Positions 33,360-43,909 of a stretch of 64,000 nt of DNA are shown in pieces. Location of the stretch: contig NZ_VSKS01000021.1 in the NCBI RefSeq assembly GCF_008312835.1, positions 1-64,000 on the forward strand. Direction: 5' to 3'. The notes beneath the pieces are model-generated. The model ran no database searches. It saw only the letters and a list, made by a program, of their open reading frames with translations, and was not told the DNA's origin. Position numbers and translations under genes: made by a program. This DNA comes from Streptomyces marokkonensis (GTDB lineage: Bacteria; Actinomycetota; Actinomycetes; Streptomycetales; Streptomycetaceae). Within the stretch, counting starts at the first letter, position 1, and each line of letters begins with the position of its first letter.

Positions 33360-35468
33360 ATGGAGACGCGCACCGACGCCTCCACGCGGGCGCTTCCCGC
33401 ACCGGAGCCGCTCCCGCTCGCCGACACCTCCACGCCGTACGACCTTCCGCCGCCGGCCGTCCACGGCTGCTGGTACCCCTCGGTGGACCCCGGCGGCCGG
33501 TACGTCGCCTTCATCTGCGACCGGGCCGGGGTGCCACAGCTGTGGACCGGCCCGGTGGACGGCGAGGAGGTGCGCCTGCTCGACGCCGACCCCCATCCGG
33601 TGACGGAGGTCTCCTGGTCCCCGGACGGACGCTGGATCGCCTACACCACCGCTCCGGAGGGCGGCGAACTCACCCGCGTGCTGTGCGTACGTCCCGACGG
33701 CACGGGGCGGCACCTGCTGGCCGGCGGGGAGCCCGGCACCTCCGCACGCCTCGGCTGCTGGCAGCACGACGGGTCGGCGGTCGCGGTGACCGTCACCGAT
33801 TCCGCCCCGTCCGGGCAACCGCTTCCCGCGCACCCGGGCCCGGCGGGCGTCTCCCACCCCGCCCGCCGGGCGGGCCGCGACGGCCGCGCCGTGCTGCTGG
33901 AGCCCGGCCGGCCACGACCCGGGCCCGCCGGGGGCGCCGGGAGCGGCCGGACGGTGTCCGCGGAGGAACCGGAGGCGAGGGCCCTCTCCGCGTATCTCGT
34001 CGACCCCGAGGGCGTGGCCGCGCCCGTGCTGCTGGCGAGCGAACGCGGCGCGGCCAACCAGCGCGTGTGCGACCTCAGCAGGGACGGCAGGTTCGCCCTG
34101 GTCTACCGGGGCCCCCGAGGCCGCCGCGAGGCTCTCGTCGTCCGCACCGGCGACCGGGTGGTGACCAGCACGCTGCCGGTCGCCGACGGCGACCCGTGGG
34201 TCGGCGGCTTCTCACCGGACGCCGGCACGCTGTGGCTGCGCAGCGACGGCGGCCGGGAGCATGCCGCCCTCGTCGCCGCGCACCTCGATCCGCGCGGACA
34301 CCTGCTCGGCACCACGGTGGCCGCCGAGCGCCCCGACTGCGGCCTGGAACTGCTCGCCCTGGGACGGGACGGGCGGCGCGCGGTGCTCGCGTGGAACGTG
34401 CGCGGAGTCAGCGAGCTGGAGACGACCGTGCTGACCGCGGCCTCGCCGCCCGGCGGCGGACCGGCCGGTGTCCCGTCGCCACGACCCGCACCGGCCGGTG
34501 CCGCACGCACCGTCGAACTGCCCCACGAGGTGGTCACCCGCATCGCGCCCACCGCCGACCCCGACGCACCCGTCGTCGCGCTGTCCGGATCCCGGCGCCA
34601 TCCGGGAGTGTGGTGGCTGCCGCACGGACTGCCCCTGCGCACGCCGTGGTCCTCGCGCGACGAGGACGCCTTCCCGGCAGGCCGCACGCCCGTACGGCCG
34701 ATGCCCATGAGCCCCGTGGCCCGTGACGGACTCACCCTCGGCGGCTGGTACTACCGGGCCCCGGGCCGCTCGCCCGGCGAACCGGCACCGTGCGTCCTGC
34801 ACCTGCACGGCGGACCGGAGGAGCAGGAGCGCCCGGTGCTCGAACCGCTCTACCTCGAACTGCTCGGCAGGGGACTGGACGTGTTCGCGCCCGACGTCCG
34901 CGGATCGTCCGGCCACGGCCGCTCCTTCGTCGACGCCGACCTGGGCACGGGCCGCTTCGACGCGATCAACGACGTCGCGGACTGCGCGGCGCACGTCATG
35001 GTGCGGGGCCTGGCCGACCCCCGGCGGATGGCCGTGATGGGCCGCTCCTACGGCGGCTACCTGGTGATGGCGTCGCTGGTGTGGCACCCGGACCTGTTCC
35101 GCACCGGGGTGGCGGTCTGCGGCATGTCGGACTTCGCCACCTTCTTCGCCGGGACCGAACCCTGGATCGCGCAGTCCGCCGCCCACAAGTACGGGCACCC
35201 GGAACACGACCGGGACCTGCTGCGCTCGCTGTCGCCGATGAGCCGCGTCGACGCCCTGCGGGCGCCGGTCCTCGCCGTCCACGGCGAGCACGACACCAAC
35301 GTGCCCCCGGGCGAGTCCGAACAGTTCGTCCGCGCCGCCAGGGAACGCGGGCTGGAGGCCGAGCTCCTCCTGCTGCGCCACGAGGGCCACGACTTCCGGC
35401 GCGCCGACAACCGCCGCCTGTTCCGCCGGACCGCCGCCGACTGGATGGAGCGGCACCTGGCGGACTGA
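33360..35468 (+). CDS. S9-family peptidase (dipeptidyl/oligopeptidase type)
   Basis: The protein has 702 residues from ATG at 33360, 5 nt after the ggnA stop; an ATG at 33327 inside ggnA is an alternative. The N-terminal half is a WD/beta-propeller-like domain (VSWSPDGRWIAY, CDLSRDGRFALVY, GGFSPDAGTLWL). The C-terminal alpha/beta-hydrolase has HLHGGPEEQERP (oxyanion region), nucleophile Ser in MGRSYGGYLVM, Asp in HGEHDTNVPPGE and His in RHEGHDFRR. There is no signal peptide, so it acts inside the cell, probably recycling short peptides. Its tight linkage suggests the substrate is the product of the preceding ligase and amidotransferase. A Pro/Gly/Arg-rich insertion interrupts the propeller (about residues 155-200). 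Confidence 0.92.
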   Translation: METRTDASTRALPAPEPLPLADTSTPYDLPPPAVHGCWYPSVDPGGRYVAFICDRAGVPQLWTGPVDGEEVRLLDADPHPVTEVSWSPDGRWIAYTTAPEGGELTRVLCVRPDGTGRHLLAGGEPGTSARLGCWQHDGSAVAVTVTDSAPSGQPLPAHPGPAGVSHPARRAGRDGRAVLLEPGRPRPGPAGGAGSGRTVSAEEPEARALSAYLVDPEGVAAPVLLASERGAANQRVCDLSRDGRFALVYRGPRGRREALVVRTGDRVVTSTLPVADGDPWVGGFSPDAGTLWLRSDGGREHAALVAAHLDPRGHLLGTTVAAERPDCGLELLALGRDGRRAVLAWNVRGVSELETTVLTAASPPGGGPAGVPSPRPAPAGAARTVELPHEVVTRIAPTADPDAPVVALSGSRRHPGVWWLPHGLPLRTPWSSRDEDAFPAGRTPVRPMPMSPVARDGLTLGGWYYRAPGRSPGEPAPCVLHLHGGPEEQERPVLEPLYLELLGRGLDVFAPDVRGSSGHGRSFVDADLGTGRFDAINDVADCAAHVMVRGLADPRRMAVMGRSYGGYLVMASLVWHPDLFRTGVAVCGMSDFATFFAGTEPWIAQSAAHKYGHPEHDRDLLRSLSPMSRVDALRAPVLAVHGEHDTNVPPGESEQFVRAARERGLEAELLLLRHEGHDFRRADNRRLFRRTAADWMERHLAD

Positions 35469-35558
35469 GATGTCGGAGGTACCTGTCACACTTCAGTGGC
35501 GTGCGGGGGAGCGATGCGGGTAGTCGCGCGGTGTGATCGGTGAGTGAAGGCGGACCGG

Positions 35559-36002
35559 ATGGAACCAGTTCCTGTCGACGGAGGGGAAGCGGTGCCAGGC
35601 GCACCCAGGCTGCGGGCTTCGTACGCCCTGGACGGCGACGGTGCCTGGATCGCGCAGGCGCGCCATCTCGCGGCCGCGTTCCTGACCCGGGCGCGGACGG
35701 AGGACGGCCTGCCGGTGTCGACCCGCGCGGTCGAAGTCACCCAGCTCGTCGTCAGCGAGCTGGTCACGAACGCCCGCAAGTACGCGCCGGGCCCCGTGGG
35801 GCTGGACCTGCGGCTCGGCGACGACGTTGTCGAGGTGGTCGTCCACGACGGCAACCCCGCGGCGCCGGTGCCCCGGGACGCCGATCCCGGGCGGGTGGGG
35901 CAGCACGGACTCGAGATCGTGATGGCCGTGGCCCAGGCCCTGCACGTGCGGCAGGAGCCGGCCGGCAAGAGCATCACGGCCCGCATCTCCCTCTCCGCCT
36001 GA
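35559..36002 (+). CDS. Anti-sigma-regulatory-factor-like HATPase (RsbW-type fold)
   Basis: The protein has 147 residues from ATG at 35559 (MEPVPVDGG), with AAGG about 9 nt upstream; GTG at 35544 is possible. GHKL motifs are the N-box [15 protein letters not shown]1 [11 protein letters not shown] (D-G-N) and G2 [14 protein letters not shown]. Proteins of this size and type in Streptomyces are single-domain serine kinases that bind anti-anti-sigma factors or sigma factors, or act in unknown networks. No sigma or STAS gene is adjacent. Its position after the peptide operon may be incidental. Confidence 0.88.
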   Translation: MEPVPVDGGEAVPGAPRLRASYALDGDGAWIAQARHLAAAFLTRARTEDGLPVSTRAVEVTQLVVSELVTNARKYAPGPVGLDLRLGDDVVEVVVHDGNPAAPVPRDADPGRVGQHGLEIVMAVAQALHVRQEPAGKSITARISLSA

Positions 36003-36084
36003 TCACCGCCCCCGGGGGAGCGCCGGCCCACCGGCGGTGCCTCACTGGTGTCCCTCCCCGGGCGTCCCGCATGCGCGTCCGCCC

Positions 36085-37029
36085 TCAGCCGTAACGCTCG
36101 AGAAGGGCCTGGACGTACCCCTCCAGCCTGTCGGTCAGGACTCCCGGTGTGAGATCGGTGCGCCCCAGCTCCCGCCAGGGGACGGCCAGCTTCTCCGCGT
36201 CGGGCGCGTAGGCCAGGGCGTCGAGCAGCCGCCAGTAGAGGTGAGCGCCGGGGTCCCCGGCCGTGCTCCCGCCCGCCGCGGTGTAACGGTCGGCGAAACT
36301 CATCCCCGCGGCGACGCCGTGCAGCAGGGCGAGGGCCGTCGCGCAGTGCGCCACGTCGAGGTCGGCCGGCCCCCAGGAGGTCTCCACCCAGTCGACGACC
36401 CCGCTGATCCGCGGCCCGGTGGTGCCGCCGTCCCCGCCGCCGGTGAAGAGCACGTTGCCGGGGTGGAAGTCCCGGTGCAGGAAGCACGCCCGGTGGTCCG
36501 GCGGCTCCCGGCGGATGACGTCGACGGCGCGCCGCCACAGCTCCGGCCGCCCGGTTCCCGCGGGCGGGCCGACCCGCTCGGCGCACGTCCACGCCTGGTA
36601 GGCCCGGGGCCGGTTCCGCGCGGTGACCTCCACCCGGTGGATGCGCACCAGCTGCCGGGCGAGCAGGCCGGCCCGCTCCCCGGCGCCCTCGTCGTCCAGC
36701 CGTACGGTGCCGGGCAGCAGGGACATCAGCAGGGAGGGGTGGTCGCAGTGCCGCGCCGTCGCGTCCACGGCGACCAGCGCGGCGGTGGGTACGTCCGTCT
36801 CCCCGAGCAGGGACAGCACGGCCGCCTCACGGTTCAGCAGTCCCTCCGCGTGCCGCACGAAGAACGGCTCGACGAACGACCGCAGCACCAGTGCGCGCCG
36901 CCCCCCGGGGCCGCGCACGTCCAGCCGGCGCACCTGAGACGTCCAGCCTCCACGCAGCCGCACCACCCCCTCGATGCGCTCGCCCGCCGACAGCTCCTTC
37001 TCCACCCAGGCCCGCGTGTTTGTCAGCAT
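36085..37029 (-). CDS. APH-fold phosphotransferase family protein
   Basis: The protein has 314 residues, cytoplasmic. Kinase-fold motifs are [16 protein letters not shown] (helix with Glu), the catalytic loop [14 protein letters not shown] (HxDxxxxN) and metal-binding [19 protein letters not shown] (the D-W variant of DFG). The fold is shared by aminoglycoside, macrolide, homoserine and choline kinases. The sequence has no feature that fixes an antibiotic substrate and no resistance context, so it should be read as a small-molecule kinase of unknown target. It is convergent with the HATPase gene and divergent from msrA. Confidence 0.88.
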   Translation of the reverse strand: MLTNTRAWVEKELSAGERIEGVVRLRGGWTSQVRRLDVRGPGGRRALVLRSFVEPFFVRHAEGLLNREAAVLSLLGETDVPTAALVAVDATARHCDHPSLLMSLLPGTVRLDDEGAGERAGLLARQLVRIHRVEVTARNRPRAYQAWTCAERVGPPAGTGRPELWRRAVDVIRREPPDHRACFLHRDFHPGNVLFTGGGDGGTTGPRISGVVDWVETSWGPADLDVAHCATALALLHGVAAGMSFADRYTAAGGSTAGDPGAHLYWRLLDALAYAPDAEKLAVPWRELGRTDLTPGVLTDRLEGYVQALLERYG

Positions 37030-37146
37030 CCGGGCAGACTAGCCAGCCCGCTGTCCGCGAGGGCCGGCCCGACCGGAACAATGGGGTGCGCGACGGGGTT
37101 CTCAGTGGGGAACGTCGCAGGACACCTGGGAGAAGGGCGGCACGAG

Positions 37147-37659
37147 ATGACGAGGACCGAGGAGAGGGCGCTGCTCGCGGGCGGCTGCTTCTGGGGCATG
37201 CAGGAGCTGATCCGCACGTTCCCGGGCGTGCTGACCACGCGGGTCGGGTACAGCGGCGGTGACGTGCCCGACGCGACCTACCGCAACCACGGCACCCACG
37301 CCGAGTCGATCGAGATCACCTACGACCCGGCCGTCACCGACTACCGCACGATCCTGGAGTACTTCTTCCAGATCCACGACCCGAGCACGAAGAACCGGCA
37401 GGGCAACGACATCGGGACGAGCTACCGCTCCGCCATCTTCTACTTCGACGACGAGCAGAAGCGGGTCGCCGAGGACACGATCGCCGATGTCGACGCGTCG
37501 GGGCTGTGGCCGGGCAAGGTGGTGACCGAGGTGGCGCCGGCCGGGCCCTTCTGGGAGGCCGAGCCGGAGCACCAGGACTACCTGCGGCGCTACCCGGACG
37601 GCTACACCTGCCACTTCGTGCGCCCCGGCTGGCGTCTGCCGAAGCGCACGGAGTCCTGA
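37147..37659 (+). CDS. msrA: Peptide-methionine (S)-S-oxide reductase
   Basis: The protein has 170 residues from ATG at 37147, with GAGAAGGG about 10 nt upstream. The catalytic motif is [11 protein letters not shown], where the Cys attacks the sulfoxide, followed by [18 protein letters not shown] and [11 protein letters not shown], then [14 protein letters not shown] and [16 protein letters not shown]. Usual MsrA reads GGCFWCxE; here the second residue pair is Gly-Met, as in many actinobacterial MsrA with a different resolving Cys (here Cys near YTCHFVR). It repairs oxidised methionine in proteins. Oxidative-stress neighbours are AhpD-like and catalase genes. Confidence 0.95.
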   Translation: MTRTEERALLAGGCFWGMQELIRTFPGVLTTRVGYSGGDVPDATYRNHGTHAESIEITYDPAVTDYRTILEYFFQIHDPSTKNRQGNDIGTSYRSAIFYFDDEQKRVAEDTIADVDASGLWPGKVVTEVAPAGPFWEAEPEHQDYLRRYPDGYTCHFVRPGWRLPKRTES

Positions 37660-37688
37660 CAGGGATCATGACACAGGGGGTCCCGGGT

Positions 37689-37716
37689 GCCGGCCGTCCC
37701 GTGAGGGGCGGCCGGC
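37689..37716. terminator. Bidirectional terminator between msrA and ahpD-like gene
   Basis: GCCGGCCGTCCC, loop GTGA, GGGGCGGCCGGC (one G-T wobble). It lies between the convergent stops at 37659 and 37723. Confidence 0.75.
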
Positions 37717-37722
37717 CCGGTT

Positions 37723-38196
37723 TCACCCGAACTGGCCGGGCCGGTAGTCGCCGGCCGGCTGCTGGTTGATGACGTTGATGCGGTTGTAGGCGTTGATGAC
37801 GGCGATCAGCGAGATCAGTGCGACGAGCTGCTCCTCGTCGTAGTGCTTGGCCGCTTCGGCCCACGCCTCGTCGCCGACGCCGCCGGCCGCGTCGGCGATC
37901 CGGGTGCCCTGCTCCGTCAGTTCCAGCGCGGCGCGCTCCGCCTCGGTGAAGACCGTGGCCTCGCGCCAGGCGGCGACCAGGTTGAGGCGGACCGGGGTCT
38001 CCCCGGCGGCAGTGGCGTCCTTGGTGTGCATGTCGGTGCAGAAGCCGCAGCCGTTGATCTGGCTGGCACGGATCTTCACCAGTTCCTGGGTGGCGTGCGG
38101 CAGCCCGGACTCCGTCACCGCCCTGCCCGCCGAGTTGATGTGCCGCAGCACCTTGGCGGCGAGGGGGTTGCCGAAGAAGTCGACACGCGCGTTCAT
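37723..38196 (-). CDS. Carboxymuconolactone decarboxylase/AhpD-like alkylhydroperoxidase
   Basis: The protein has 157 residues from ATG at 38196, with AAGGAGAAC just upstream; a longer frame to 38268 has no such site. The CMD motif is KIRASQINGCGFCTDMHTKD, the CxxC plus His redox centre of AhpD-like peroxidases. A helix-rich C-terminus follows (LVALISLIAVINAYNRIN). It probably reduces organic peroxides or acts on a small substrate. Convergent with msrA; it is divergent from the short acidic-protein gene. Confidence 0.92.
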   Translation of the reverse strand: MNARVDFFGNPLAAKVLRHINSAGRAVTESGLPHATQELVKIRASQINGCGFCTDMHTKDATAAGETPVRLNLVAAWREATVFTEAERAALELTEQGTRIADAAGGVGDEAWAEAAKHYDEEQLVALISLIAVINAYNRINVINQQPAGDYRPGQFG

Positions 38197-38372
38197 GATG
38201 TTCTCCTTGGTCAGCTTCGCGGTTACGCACCACTGACGGACCGGCCGCCCCCTGTGTGACCGCAACACGGGTGTGACCTACGTCTCTTGGTCGCGTGGTG
38301 CTCCGCCGCACGTCGTCCGCGGGACGCCGTCCGGCCGATAACCTGGCCGGGTGGACGGGGAGCGGAGCGTCG

Positions 38373-38597
38373 GTGAGTGAGCGTCGGGAACGCGACTGGA
38401 CGGACATGACGCCCGGGGATTTCGACTCCGAGGCCCCGCTGTGCCTCAACGTGGGCACGGGCCCCGTCGTGGTGCCGGCCGAGCCGGACGAGTACGGCAC
38501 CGAGCCGCTGTTCGGTGAGGACACCCCGCCGCGCGCCCCCGGGCCGCGCCGCCCTCCGCGCCGGACCGCCTCCGCCGAGCAGGGGGAGTTGTTCTGA
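38373..38597 (+). CDS. Small conserved hypothetical protein
   Basis: The protein has 74 residues from GTG at 38373 (VSERRERDWTDMTPGDFDSE), with GGAG 5 nt upstream. It is acidic, Pro-rich and without secondary-structure motifs. Similar small Streptomyces proteins share WTDMTPGDFD near the start, DEYGTEPLFGE in the middle and a final short hydrophobic tail (here EQGELF). The tail and Asp/Pro content suggest a peptide that docks to another protein. No function is known. Confidence 0.6.
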   Translation: MSERRERDWTDMTPGDFDSEAPLCLNVGTGPVVVPAEPDEYGTEPLFGEDTPPRAPGPRRPPRRTASAEQGELF

Positions 38598-38935
38598 AAC
38601 CGGCGCGCGCCGCGACCCTCCTCTGAACGGGTGAGCCCGCGACCGCGGCGGCGCTCCGTGCCGCATCCTCATGCCTTGACTCCCGAGCCGTGGGTACGCG
38701 GGCTGAGCGGTCGGATCCGGCGGGGGGGACAGGGAGGACATGCGGAGCGCGGGTGCCTCGGGGCGGGACGTTCACCCCATCGGGCCGCGCTCGCTGCGAG
38801 GGCGTTTCCGCCGTGAGACGTTGGCGGTGCCCGGTGCCCTTTCACCCCCTTTGTGCCATCGGGGCGGCCGCAGTCGGCAACTGAACGTACGGCCACCCCG
38901 TCCGTGGCCGGTCTGAAGCGGAGGAGTGTCACCCC
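38598..38935. other. Promoter region of the catalase gene
   Basis: This 338-bp spacer holds the catalase promoter and leader. CGTTCACCCC and CTTTCACCCC form an imperfect direct repeat (about 38770 and 38842). GGAGGAG lies 9-10 nt before the catalase ATG. I see no gene and cannot assign a sigma-B-type promoter with confidence. Confidence 0.4.
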
Positions 38936-41209
<2,274 letters not shown>

Positions 41210-41234
41210 CACCCGCCACCGGAACCACGACCAC

Positions 41235-41269
41235 CCGGACGGCCGCCGGCGCACCCGGTGGCCGTCCGG
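41235..41269 (+). terminator. Terminator after katE
   Basis: CCGGACGGCC and GGCCGTCCGG form a perfect 10-bp stem 25 nt past the katE stop. Confidence 0.75.
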
Positions 41270-41344
41270 ACGCCAGCCGACCCGGGATGTCCCTCCGGCG
41301 GCCGGTCCGCGCCCGGCCCACCGGTCGCCCGCGCTGCTCGCACC

Positions 41345-41640
41345 GGGCTTCTCGCGGGCCGGTGGGGGACCGGGTGGGGAGGCCGCCGGTCCGGTCGGGT
41401 CGGGGGACTCGTGCCGCTGGTGCCCGTACTGGTGCGCGCCGGGCTTTTCGCGGGCCGGTGGGGGACCGGGTGGGGAGGCCGCCGGTCCGGTCGGGCCGGG
41501 GGACTCGTGCCGCTGGTGCCCGTACTGGTGCGCGCCGGGCTTTTCGCGGGCCGGTGGGGGACCGGGTGGGGAGGCCGCCGGTCCGGTCGGGTGACGGGGC
41601 GCCCGCGCTGCTCGTGCCCCTACTGGTACGCGCCGGAGCT
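41345..41640. repeat. 96-bp tandem repeat, three copies plus a degenerate fourth
   Basis: The unit beginning gggcttYtcgcgggccggtg repeats with an exact 96-bp period (41345, 41441, 41537) and few differences; a shorter, diverged copy follows to about 41640. 96 is divisible by three, so long open frames appear in several frames on both strands (32-residue repeats such as CRWCPYWCAPGFSRAGGG), but none has a plausible start and codon pattern of its own. Best read as an intergenic minisatellite between katE and the radical SAM gene. Confidence 0.8.
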
Positions 41641-41795
41641 TCGGCGGCCGGTGGGCCGGCCGGTCCGGGGATCCCCGGACCGGTGGCCGCGGCTCGCCGC
41701 CTCGGCGCCGTACAGTGGAGAGGACGGCCGGGTCCCGCCGGAGCCGGCCGGCGGGCATCACGTACCGCCTCCCCGCCCGAGCAGCCGGTCAGGAC

Positions 41796-42977
41796 ATGCG
41801 CCACCACTCTTCCCCGTCCCAGGGCCCGCAGGAGCCGCTCTTCGGCCTCGACGCGCTGCCGCAGGAGCCGCCGGCCGGGCCGCCCCCGTCCACCCCGGCC
41901 TTCCGCGACTCCGCGCAGGCGCGCAGGCTCCTCGCCGTCCGGGAGATCCACGCCGAACCGGCCGCCGCCGTCTCCCCGCGCGGCCGGCAGATCCTCGCCC
42001 GGTTCCCCGGGGCCCGGCTGGTCGAGGTCGACTCCCACTGGCGCATCCCCGAGCTGCACGGCAACGAGGGCAGCGCCGAGCGCTGGATGCGGATCAAGCG
42101 CGAGACCCTCGTGCTGGGCGTGAAGAAGACCCTCACCACGCGGCCCAACGGCCGGTCCGCCGACTGGATCGCCCCCGGACCGTCCAACGGCTGCGCCCTG
42201 TCCTGCGTGTACTGCTACGTGCCCCGCCGCAAGGGCTTCGCCAACCCGATCACCCTCTTCACCAACATCGACCGGATCATCGACCACCTGGGGCGCCATG
42301 TCGCCGCCCAGGGCCCGAAGCCGGAGCCCAACCAGTGCGACCCCGAGGCATGGGTGTACGACATCGGGGAGAACGGCGACTGCTCCGTCGACGCCCTCGT
42401 CTGCGACAACACCGCCGACCTGGTCCGTGCCTTCCGCGACTGGCCCACGGCGAAGGCGTCCTTCGCGACCAAGTTCGTCAACCCGGACCTGCTGGAACTC
42501 GACCCGCGCGGCAGCACCCGCATCCGGTTCTCGGTGATGCCGGCCGGCGACTCGCGCCTGCTGGACCTGCGCACCAGCCCGGTCGACCGGCGGATCGCCG
42601 CCGCCGCGGACTTCCTCGACGCCGGGTACGAGGTGCACTTCAACCTCTCACCCGTCGTCGTCCGCCCCGGCTGGCAGGACGCCTGGACCGAACTGCTGCG
42701 GCACATGGACGACGTACTGCCGCAGCGCGTCAAGCGGCAGGCGCGGGCGGAGGTCATCATGCTGACCCACAACGCCGGCCTGCACGAGGTCAACCTCCGC
42801 TGGCACCCGCGCGGCGAGGACGTGTTGTGGCAGCCCGCCGCACAGGAGACCAAGCGCTCCCAAAACGGCGCCCTCAACCTCCGCTACCGCGCCGACATCA
42901 AGCGCCGTGCCCTCGCGGATCTGCGCGGCCTCGTGGCCCGCCACACCCCGTGGCTCGGTGTCCGGTACGCCTTCTGA
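41796..42977 (+). CDS. Spore-photoproduct-lyase-like radical SAM protein
   Basis: The protein has 393 residues from ATG at 41796 (MRHHSSPSQGPQEPLFGLD). The radical SAM cluster motif is CALSCVYCYVPRRKGF, C-x3-C-x2-C binding a 4Fe-4S cluster. SPL-family segments include YDIGENGDCSVDALVCDN, FATKFVNPDLLELDP, RIRFSVMPAGDSRLLDLRTS, HFNLSPVVVRPGWQDAW and VIMLTHNAGLHEVNLRWH. Classic SplB repairs the 5-thyminyl-5,6-dihydrothymine photoproduct of dormant Bacillus spores; actinobacterial members are unproven and may act on DNA or another substrate. The first about 75 residues are a basic/Pro linker not found in Bacillus SplB. Confidence 0.88.
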   Translation: MRHHSSPSQGPQEPLFGLDALPQEPPAGPPPSTPAFRDSAQARRLLAVREIHAEPAAAVSPRGRQILARFPGARLVEVDSHWRIPELHGNEGSAERWMRIKRETLVLGVKKTLTTRPNGRSADWIAPGPSNGCALSCVYCYVPRRKGFANPITLFTNIDRIIDHLGRHVAAQGPKPEPNQCDPEAWVYDIGENGDCSVDALVCDNTADLVRAFRDWPTAKASFATKFVNPDLLELDPRGSTRIRFSVMPAGDSRLLDLRTSPVDRRIAAAADFLDAGYEVHFNLSPVVVRPGWQDAWTELLRHMDDVLPQRVKRQARAEVIMLTHNAGLHEVNLRWHPRGEDVLWQPAAQETKRSQNGALNLRYRADIKRRALADLRGLVARHTPWLGVRYAF

Positions 42978-43031
42978 CGGAGCGGCAGGACGGGCCGGCT
43001 ACGCCGCAGGTCACCCCCTGACAACGCGAAA

Positions 43032-43050
43032 TTAGGGTAGGCTAACCTTG
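43032..43050. promoter_or_regulatory. IdeR/DmdR1-type iron box
   Basis: TTAGGGTAGGCTAACCTTG matches the 19-bp actinobacterial iron box (TTAGGTTAGGCTAACCTAA) at 16 of 19 positions. It ends 4 bp before the start codon of the first importer gene, so iron-loaded repressor should block transcription. Confidence 0.9.
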
Positions 43051-43054
43051 CCTC

Positions 43055-43909
43055 GTGATTCCTGGTGAAGAGGTCGGCCCGGGCCCGCGCGGTCACGAAC
43101 TGTCGGCCACCGGTGTGACCGTGGCGTACGACGGCACGGACGTCGTACACGACGCGGCGCTGACGCTGCGGCCCGGCGAAGTGACCGCGCTGGTCGGCCC
43201 GAACGGCAGCGGCAAGTCGACCCTGCTGCGCACGGTCGCCCGGCTGCAACGGCCACGGCTCGCCGCGCTCACGATCGACGCCGGCACCGACGCGCTGGCG
43301 CTCGGCCCGCGGGAGTTCTCCCGCCGCGTCGCCCTGCTGCTGCAGGGGCGCCCCACGCCCAGCGGGCTGAGCGTGCGGGACGTCGTCGAGTTCGGCCGCT
43401 ACCCGCACCGCGGCCGGTGGGGCGGAACGGATCCCGGCGGCCGCGCCGCCGTCGACCGCGCACTCGCCCTGACCGGCGTCACGGAACTCGCCGATCGGGG
43501 AGCCGAACACCTCTCCGGCGGGCAGCTCCAGCGCGTATGGCTGGCCGGCTGCCTCGCCCAGGAGACCGGCGTCCTCCTCCTCGACGAACCCACCACCTAC
43601 CTCGACCTGCGCTACCAGGTCGAACTCCTCGACCTCATGCGCGACCTGGCCGACGAGCACGGCATCGCGGTCGGTGTCGTCCTGCACGACCTCGACCAGG
43701 CGGCGGCCGTCGCCGACCGGATCGTGCTCCTCGCGGCCGGACGCGTCGTCGCCGAGGGCCTGCCCGAGCACGTCCTCACACCGGAGCGGCTGACGGAGGT
43801 CTACGGCATCCGGATCGAGGTCGACACCGACCCCCTGACCGGCCGGCTGCGCACCCGCGCCATCGGCCGCCACCACACCCGAAGCGAAAGGCTCGGCACC
43901 ACCTCATGA
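43055..43909 (+). CDS. Siderophore ABC importer ATP-binding protein (FecE/FepC type)
   Basis: The protein has 284 residues. GTG at 43055 lies almost in the iron box, leaving no room for a ribosome site, so the mRNA may be leaderless; a start further in is possible but the conserved fold begins about residue 15 (ELSATGVTVAYDG). Walker A GPNGSGKST, Q-loop LLLQGRPTPSGL, signature LSGGQLQRVWLAGCLAQ, Walker B LLLDEPTTYLD, H-loop LHDLDQ. It powers uptake through the fused permease. The operon (ATPase, binding lipoprotein, permease) is translationally coupled and iron-repressed. Confidence 0.93.
   Translation: MIPGEEVGPGPRGHELSATGVTVAYDGTDVVHDAALTLRPGEVTALVGPNGSGKSTLLRTVARLQRPRLAALTIDAGTDALALGPREFSRRVALLLQGRPTPSGLSVRDVVEFGRYPHRGRWGGTDPGGRAAVDRALALTGVTELADRGAEHLSGGQLQRVWLAGCLAQETGVLLLDEPTTYLDLRYQVELLDLMRDLADEHGIAVGVVLHDLDQAAAVADRIVLLAAGRVVAEGLPEHVLTPERLTEVYGIRIEVDTDPLTGRLRTRAIGRHHTRSERLGTTS

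Noticed and set aside
36085-37029. Antibiotic-resistance aminoglycoside phosphotransferase
   Set aside because: The APH fold is clear, but the fold serves many small-molecule kinases and nothing in the sequence or context points to an antibiotic substrate.
41345-41640. CRISPR array
   Set aside because: Units are 96 bp, contiguous and nearly identical along their whole length, with no spacers and no cas genes.
41258-43021. A 587-codon plus-strand frame through the 96-bp repeats
   Set aside because: The repeat period of 96 keeps all frames open; downstream it is an out-of-frame shadow of the radical SAM gene.
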